A stretch of 64,000 nucleotides of DNA from Paraburkholderia sp. LEh10 (GTDB lineage: Bacteria > Pseudomonadota > Gammaproteobacteria > Burkholderiales > Burkholderiaceae): positions 1-64,000 of the forward strand of contig NZ_JAGIPX010000047.1 of the NCBI RefSeq assembly GCF_017814945.1, given 5' to 3'. Each line of letters starts with the position of its first letter. The first letter of the stretch is position 1. This document shows, piece by piece, positions 60,501 through 64,000 of this stretch. A program made the translations under genes and the position numbers. A model generated the notes under the pieces. The model saw nothing but the letters and a program-made list of their open reading frames with translations, had not been told where the DNA came from and ran no database searches.

Positions 60501-61036
60501 TCTTCCAGAAGAACCTTGCGACGCTGGTCGATATGTCGGGGCCGCAATGGCGCTGGCGCAGCGGCGCTGAATCGCTCGGCATTCCGCTGGACGTGCTCGC
60601 GCAGTTCCAGCGGGCCGCGCAGATCAGGGATGCATTTTTCCGCGCCGGGGGGCGCGACGCGTCGATTCGCTTCACGCTGAAGGTGCTCGACATCGATCCC
60701 GCTATCGACCACGCCACCATCGATATCGATGGACAGCAGCTGGTTGCCGCGCATGTGGATCAGTCGATGGTGTTCCAGTGGCCGAGCGGAAAAGGCACTG
60801 GACAGGCGCATGTCGATTTCGAACCGTCGGGAGATTCCGCGCGCGCGGATGGACCGTGGGCGCTGCTGCATCTGGTGGACAATGCGCGTTTGCAGCCGAC
60901 CGCTCAAGCAGATCGGTTCAAGATGACCTTCGAGTCGGATGGACATCCGCTCGTGCTTCAGCTCGATGCGAGCAGCGTGACGAATCCGTTTAGTCGAGGG
61001 GTGTTCGAACAGTTCCGCTGTCCTGACCGGCTATGA
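57509..61036 (+). CDS. tssM: T6SS membrane protein TssM (IcmF)
   Basis: 1175 residues. Two N-terminal helices (PIVLTFLGVLALALVVWIEG; WVVIAVLFVLWALYWGVRWL) and one at about 450 (LGLICLGVVGALVLFFISY) match IcmF topology. The cytosolic NTPase domain contains FVGAPGTGKTTALLHSGLKF (Walker A, about residue 132) and DDAVLLDTAGRYTTQDSF. The long periplasmic region includes YDQYIAQWDALLADVAVVPI and DFFQKNLATLVDMSGPQWRW, ending with IDIDGQQLVAAHVDQSMVFQ and the usual beta domain. TssM forms the channel with TssL. Its stop overlaps tagF by four bases. Confidence 0.96.
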   Translation: MKLTGWLRRPIVLTFLGVLALALVVWIEGPLLAFAGKAPLETAGSRWVVIAVLFVLWALYWGVRWLIARLANVRFTRVVAEETPQPGKKESEAEVAALRQRFEEAMAILRKARVKGRFGSQYVYQLPWYMFVGAPGTGKTTALLHSGLKFPLADRLGKQAVGGVGGTRNCDWWFTDDAVLLDTAGRYTTQDSFAEADQAAWSGFLQLLRKYRPRRPLNGVIVALSVQDLLQLSDTQRALQAAAVRERLKELYTRLGMRFPVYVVVTKCDLLAGFAEFFDDLGRDEREQVWGMTFPYVAQGAPDEALASFAGEFAALEKQLQSRVLRRMQQETDMRRRALVYGFPQQFAGLENVLTAFLKETFSASRFDEAALLRGVYFTSGTQEGRPIDRVMSVVAAALGLQREVVVPDPASGRAYFITRLLRDVIFQEAELAGTNPRLERRRTWLQRIALGLICLGVVGALVLFFISYQRNRAYIADVQQHVAQLQKLAQNTRPGDDPLALLPLLNAARDVPGGFEDRKRNVPWLSRLGLYQGDKLGLEAQASYRRLLRQTLLPLVVRRMEEELRRGDANNPDFQYEVLRAYLMLGDASHFDADAVRLWADIDWRRGPLHDASDDQRNDIDAHLAALFQPAQFDASLPLDKDLIAQARANLAKMPLAQRMFNRVMRDLEQVKLPEFTVAAAGGRNAALVLVRKSGSPLTRGVSGAYTRAGYQKFGQLRDAAVIDVARDDWVLGREESVLTPNGIDDLKSAMTRLYYDQYIAQWDALLADVAVVPIDSVAKGARVANLLAAPDSPLRALMLAAAQETTLGMAKAGGSLAEQGVAALGNKLDAVKKRLESALGNQPDEAAPPSAQVNPVDAHFQALHDLAGKPGAAGPVPLDTQLAALKDAASYLEAADAARKQGLPAPPGDALNKLKLAAQSAPAPLANVVDDIANGGAMLMVGGERARLNALWQSNVAQLCRQALDGRYPLVRSSRRDAASDDFGRILGPGGLIDDFFQKNLATLVDMSGPQWRWRSGAESLGIPLDVLAQFQRAAQIRDAFFRAGGRDASIRFTLKVLDIDPAIDHATIDIDGQQLVAAHVDQSMVFQWPSGKGTGQAHVDFEPSGDSARADGPWALLHLVDNARLQPTAQADRFKMTFESDGHPLVLQLDASSVTNPFSRGVFEQFRCPDRL

Positions 61037-61779
61037 ACGAGTTCGTCACGAAGGGGCCAGGTTTTTTCGGCAAGGTGCGTACGCATGGCGACTTTGTCAC
61101 GCGACGCCTGCCCGCCGGGTTCGTCGCGCCGTGGGACGCGTGCCTGCAGCAGGGCACGCTGTTCGCGCAGCGGCGGTTGGGCGCGCAGTGGCTGCCCATG
61201 TATCTGAATATGCCTGTCTGGTGCTTTGCGCTCGGTGCGGGCATTTGTGGCGAGTCGGTATGGGCGGGGGTGTTGATGCCGGGCGTCGACAGGGTAGGAC
61301 GCTATTTTCCGTTCACGATCGCCGCACCGGTTGCAGTGGGCGACGCGGCCGCGTGGCTCGGCGGCGCGCAGTCCTGGTACGACGAGGCGACGCGGCGTGC
61401 GTTGTCGACGCTTGCCGACGATTTCGTGCTGAAGCGCTTCGATATGGAACTCGATGCCTGGGGGCCGTTGCATGTAGCGCCTTCTGCGCGCGTCGCATGG
61501 CGGCTGGGTCTGGGGGGACAGGCTCAGCAGCAGGCAGGACCGGCGCTCGGGGAAAACGACGGGAGCGACGTCGAACAGCCCGGTGCGGTTCGCGATGGCT
61601 TTGCCGATGCGCTTGCCGATCACGCCGCAGCGGGATCGAGTGCGTGGTGGACGGAAGGTTCGAGTGCGGTCCCGCCGGCGCTGCTAGGCGGTCCGGGCTT
61701 GCCCGACGGAGAGCGCTTCGTCGGTCTGCTCGGCGAGGCACCCAATGGCTGGCAGTCCATCGTGAAGCTGCGGCGGTGA
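61033..61779 (+). CDS. tagF: T6SS accessory repressor TagF (ImpM)
   Basis: 248 residues with the TagF/ImpM domain: GFFGKVRTHGDFVTRRLPAG, then FVAPWDACLQQGTLFAQRRL and WAGVLMPGVDRVGRYFPFTI. The ends (SSAWWTEGSSAVPPALLGGP, FVGLLGEAPNG) are also typical. TagF represses T6SS firing after translation in Pseudomonas and Agrobacterium by binding the FHA protein, and is linked with the Thr-phosphorylation pathway. It is in one overlapping unit with tssM. Confidence 0.9.
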   Translation: MNEFVTKGPGFFGKVRTHGDFVTRRLPAGFVAPWDACLQQGTLFAQRRLGAQWLPMYLNMPVWCFALGAGICGESVWAGVLMPGVDRVGRYFPFTIAAPVAVGDAAAWLGGAQSWYDEATRRALSTLADDFVLKRFDMELDAWGPLHVAPSARVAWRLGLGGQAQQQAGPALGENDGSDVEQPGAVRDGFADALADHAAAGSSAWWTEGSSAVPPALLGGPGLPDGERFVGLLGEAPNGWQSIVKLRR

Positions 61780-61848
61780 CTGCCCGAGAAAAGAACAGAG
61801 AGTAGTCCGAAGCGACGGCTTGTGAATTCATTGATCGGAGGTCGCGCC

Positions 61849-62445
61849 ATGTCTGGCTCAATCATTTCTATTCTGAACGCACGCAGAGCACGCGGGGCGT
61901 TGCTGGTCACGCTCTGTGTCATCGCATGCGCACGCGTTGCGCATGCTGCCGAACCGGTCCTCAAGGAGCAGGACATCGATGAACAGTCGGTCACACGGGC
62001 GCTGGCTCCCGAGGACAACGGCGACAACATCGTGACGCGCGGATTCGTGCTGTCGAACAAGCAACCCGGTGCAGCGGCGAAACCGGCGGGTCCCGCCAGG
62101 CATCCGTCGCTGCAGATGCTGATCACGTTCACGACCAACTCGTCGACACTCACCCAAAGCGCGCAAACCGCACTCGACAAGGTGGCTCACGCGCTGCAGT
62201 CGGAGCAGTTGGCGGCATTTCGCTTTCGTGTCGAAGGGCATGCCGATCCGCGCGGCTCGGCGGAATCAAACATGAAGCTGTCGGAGGATCGCGCTGCCGC
62301 AGTCGTCGCGTATCTGACGCAGAAGGACGGCATCGCACCGGAGCGTTTGTCGTCGGTTGGGAAAGGATCGACCGAGCCATTGAACCGGCGCAATCCGACC
62401 GCACCGGAAAACCGTCGCGTGACGATTGTCACGGTGACGGACTAG
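61849..62445 (+). CDS. OmpA-family periplasmic or outer-membrane protein
   Basis: 198 residues from the ATG at 61849, with GGAGG seven bases upstream; a GTG at 61822 is possible but less good. Signal peptide: ALLVTLCVIACARVAHA. The C-terminal OmpA domain has LQMLITFTTNSSTLTQSAQT, then FRVEGHADPRGSAESNMKLS, DRAAAVVAYLTQKDGIAPER and RNPTAPENRRVTI, which matches peptidoglycan-binding domains. There is no barrel. It follows the T6SS genes and may link the machine or an effector to the cell wall; that role is not proved. Confidence 0.85.
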   Translation: MSGSIISILNARRARGALLVTLCVIACARVAHAAEPVLKEQDIDEQSVTRALAPEDNGDNIVTRGFVLSNKQPGAAAKPAGPARHPSLQMLITFTTNSSTLTQSAQTALDKVAHALQSEQLAAFRFRVEGHADPRGSAESNMKLSEDRAAAVVAYLTQKDGIAPERLSSVGKGSTEPLNRRNPTAPENRRVTIVTVTD

Positions 62446-62464
62446 CTTGACGCCGCGCGCACTC

Positions 62465-63385
62465 ATGAAGCTGGCTTGCGCACGCGGCATCGAAGTCACG
62501 GCGGCATGCGCGCTGTCCTTGTCGACGGCAGCATGGCTGGCGGACAACGCTTGCGCGCAAGCGGTCAGGCCATCGCTCGAAGTGCAGAGCGAGCACGTCG
62601 AGATACGGCGTATTCCGCTCGCCAGGCTCGATGCGTCGCTGCCGGCGGACAACCGGCTCGTCGTCTTCGCGATTACCGACCGGCAGGGCCTGTATGTGAT
62701 GCATGCGCCGGGTATCGCCGATCAGGGCGCGATGTTTTCTCGCGTCGTCGCGTTGTTCGAGCGCCGCGACATGCCGCGCGATCACATCGTCACGATGGCT
62801 GCGATCGTCAATCACGCGCGGCGCTTCGGCACCGACGCCGCAGACCTGACGGCAGGCAACAATTTCAGCTCGGTCGAACTCGCTCGCTTCTTCGATCTGT
62901 CCCGGCGGCAGCATCTGGTGCTGACGCCGGGCGAGCGTGCACTGCAGCGCATCGTCGTGCGGATGGGCCTGATCGAAGAGCGCAACGGGAACTGGCAGGC
63001 GCGCAGCACGCATGATTTCCTGATCACCATTCCCGGTCGCGGCCCAGCGCAAGGCGGAGAGTCCATCGACGCGCCCGTGCGCGCTGCGATTCTCAGTCAT
63101 GAATTGGGCCACTGGCAGTACTTTTCCGACGAGGCCTATGCGCAAGCGTGCCGGTCTTTCTGGTGGCGCGATCTCACCTATGAGGAGCGCGCGGAACTGA
63201 CGCGGCAGTTGGAAAGCATGGGTTACGACGCGAGCGACCGGATCGTCATCGATGAGATGCAGGCCTATCTGTTGCATACGCCCGCGCCTTATATGCCTCT
63301 TGCCGATGTGCGCGGCGCTGGGGGCATCGATGTGGCGCGGATACGCGACAAGCTTAGACAGAAGGTGACAGAGGACGGGCGATGA
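62465..63385 (+). CDS. Exported putative zinc metalloprotease (HELGH)
   Basis: 306 residues from the ATG at 62465. A long signal peptide (TAACALSLSTAAWLADNACA) is followed by a domain of unknown family. Residues 212-216 read HELGH in ILSHELGHWQYFSDEAYAQA, a full HExxH zinc motif. DEMQAYLLH at 263-271 may supply the third Glu ligand, as in gluzincins. The upstream helix VRAAIL packs before the motif as expected. No family name comes to mind. Position after the OmpA gene suggests a T6SS accessory factor or an effector with wall or protein substrate. The motif might also be fortuitous. Confidence 0.6.
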   Translation: MKLACARGIEVTAACALSLSTAAWLADNACAQAVRPSLEVQSEHVEIRRIPLARLDASLPADNRLVVFAITDRQGLYVMHAPGIADQGAMFSRVVALFERRDMPRDHIVTMAAIVNHARRFGTDAADLTAGNNFSSVELARFFDLSRRQHLVLTPGERALQRIVVRMGLIEERNGNWQARSTHDFLITIPGRGPAQGGESIDAPVRAAILSHELGHWQYFSDEAYAQACRSFWWRDLTYEERAELTRQLESMGYDASDRIVIDEMQAYLLHTPAPYMPLADVRGAGGIDVARIRDKLRQKVTEDGR

Positions 63386-63800
63386 CGGCGGGTGGCTTTG
63401 CCGAGCTACCCTTGTCCACCCAGAAGTACAAGATGATCGAAAGCGAGATCGGGGGAGGGCGCACCGGGAGCCCGCGGCGTGTTCTTTATCCATCGGGCTG
63501 GCACAGCCTTATCCTGCTACGACTTCAAAAGAATTCAAGGAATTTTCGGCAAGAAGCGATTGGCAGTCGTGCCGGGCGAATGGTCTGTCCTGACGGTGCT
63601 CGTCTGCAAAAACGAACAGCGGTGGCAAAAGTTCGAGACTTGCCCAGGGCTTGCAGCGCGTTCACATTACGGGCACGGACGTCGATCAAAACATCGGGTA
63701 CGAATCGGTGCAGATGGAGCATAAGGGCGGCAACGAATTTCTCGTGGCCATCAGCAAGCAGGTGTATCCCGAGTTCATGGTCTTCGTCGAACGAGACTGA
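63382..63800 (+). pseudogene. Unknown gene broken by two frameshifts
   Basis: Starts with an ATG overlapping the previous stop (ATGA). The opening frame gives LSTQKYKMIESEIG, then the sequence makes better protein sense in another frame: APGARGVFFIHRAGTALSCY, DFKRIQGIFGKKRLAVVPGE, WSVLTVLVCKNEQRWQKFET. Near 63648 it changes again to GLQRVHITGTDVDQNIGYES, VQMEHKGGNEFLVAIS and YPEFMVFVERD, ending at the TGA at 63798. The coherent pieces look like one ~135-residue protein. I do not recognise the family. Base composition is lower in GC than the T6SS genes. Without frame correction no full product can be made. Confidence 0.5.
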
Positions 63801-63872
63801 GGTTGGCAGTCGGAACAGCGCCCGCTGAGGACGGTCAGCGTAGGTAGCGTCACGACGAGCGCCGGGGCCGCG

Positions 63873-64000
63873 ATGTCAATCATCGCCGCGTTGGAGCCAG
63901 CGAGATCAGAAAATGTTCCTGTGAGCGGAGGCGCGACCGATAACAGGGCCTCGCGTATTGTCGGGACCCAGCTGGAAGACATGTTTATGGGGATCATTGG
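63873..64000 (+). CDS. Possible partial open frame running off the window
   Basis: From an ATG at 63873 the frame reads MSIIAALEPARSENVPVSGG, then ATDNRASRIVGTQLEDMFMG, without a stop. Upstream codons in the same frame are also open for about 75 bases, so the start may be earlier. There is no ribosome site of note. The sequence is protein-like but too short to place. A minus-strand frame in this region looks like a shadow. Confidence 0.3.
   Translation, partial: MSIIAALEPARSENVPVSGGATDNRASRIVGTQLEDMFMGII

Noticed and set aside
63686..63997. Minus-strand frame of ~103 codons at the right edge
   Set aside because: It overlaps the coherent plus-strand C-terminal piece (GLQRVHITG...FVERD) and shows no family features.
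1..64000. Search for CRISPR arrays, tRNA genes and insertion-sequence ends
   Set aside because: No regularly spaced repeats, cloverleaf sequences or transposase motifs were seen by eye; a tRNA scan and IS database search would be needed to be certain.

Overview
The window looks like a chromosomal or megaplasmid segment of a Burkholderiaceae bacterium, most likely Paraburkholderia or Caballeronia. The reasons are the high GC content, a DUF3331 reading frame (a family I know mainly from Burkholderia relatives), a Burkholderia-type porin fragment, and the make-up of the type VI secretion (T6SS) locus. Genus assignment is inference from family knowledge only.

Layout. (1) 1-4472: a tightly overlapping operon with the 3' end of a phospholipase D-family gene, two paralogous LssY_C-domain lipoproteins and a lipoprotein-like alpha/beta hydrolase. 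(2) 4480-5600: decayed DNA with a 5'-truncated SDR gene and a RidA-family gene broken by several frameshifts. (3) 5665-15352: mostly minus-strand stress genes: a small exported protein, DUF3788, a DUF417/RclC-like membrane protein, a glutathione transferase, an AhpD-like CxxC protein, a nitroreductase, and an operon azoR - DUF3331 (frameshifted) - SDR - araC (RclR-like), with a divergent MocR regulator. A 28-bp element is repeated upstream of the RclC-like and nitroreductase genes. (4) 15991-20187: ECF sigma factor plus NrsF anti-sigma, divergent from a bufferin operon (bufA, bufB, bufC, DoxX, GDCCVxC-type protein), with an exact GTAACC-N16-CGAA sequence upstream of bufA. (5) 20465-24354: IclR regulator, a truncated Rieske oxygenase running into a porin fragment, a TIGR03118 protein, and an orphan protein with deaminase-fold motifs. 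(6) 24408-39003: MltA lytic transglycosylase, PpkA-like kinase, a secreted CHAT/TPR protease, a two-partner secretion pair (TpsB/TpsA), a PppA-like phosphatase and a sigma-factor-like protein. (7) 39643-63800: a T6SS locus in the order tssA, tssB, tssC, hcp, tagJ, tssE, tssF, tssG, tssH, a DUF4280 PAAR-like gene, vgrG, tagH, tssK, tssL (with an OmpA domain), tssM, tagF, then an OmpA-family protein, an HELGH putative protease and a frameshifted gene. No tssJ is visible.

How the parts work together. Regions 6 and 7 can be read as one surface/secretion island: the T6SS apparatus, its threonine-phosphorylation control set (PpkA, PppA, the FHA protein TagH and TagF) and a peptidoglycan-cleaving MltA, with a CHAT-TpsB-TpsA operon in the middle. 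Region 3 looks like a response to electrophile and reactive-chlorine stress, and region 4 like a copper (or other thiophilic metal) response. Several short stretches (4.5-5.6 kb, 21.3-22.3 kb, 12.8-13.0 kb, 63.4-63.8 kb) hold broken genes and mark past rearrangement or decay. No tRNA, rRNA, CRISPR array or intact insertion sequence was recognised.
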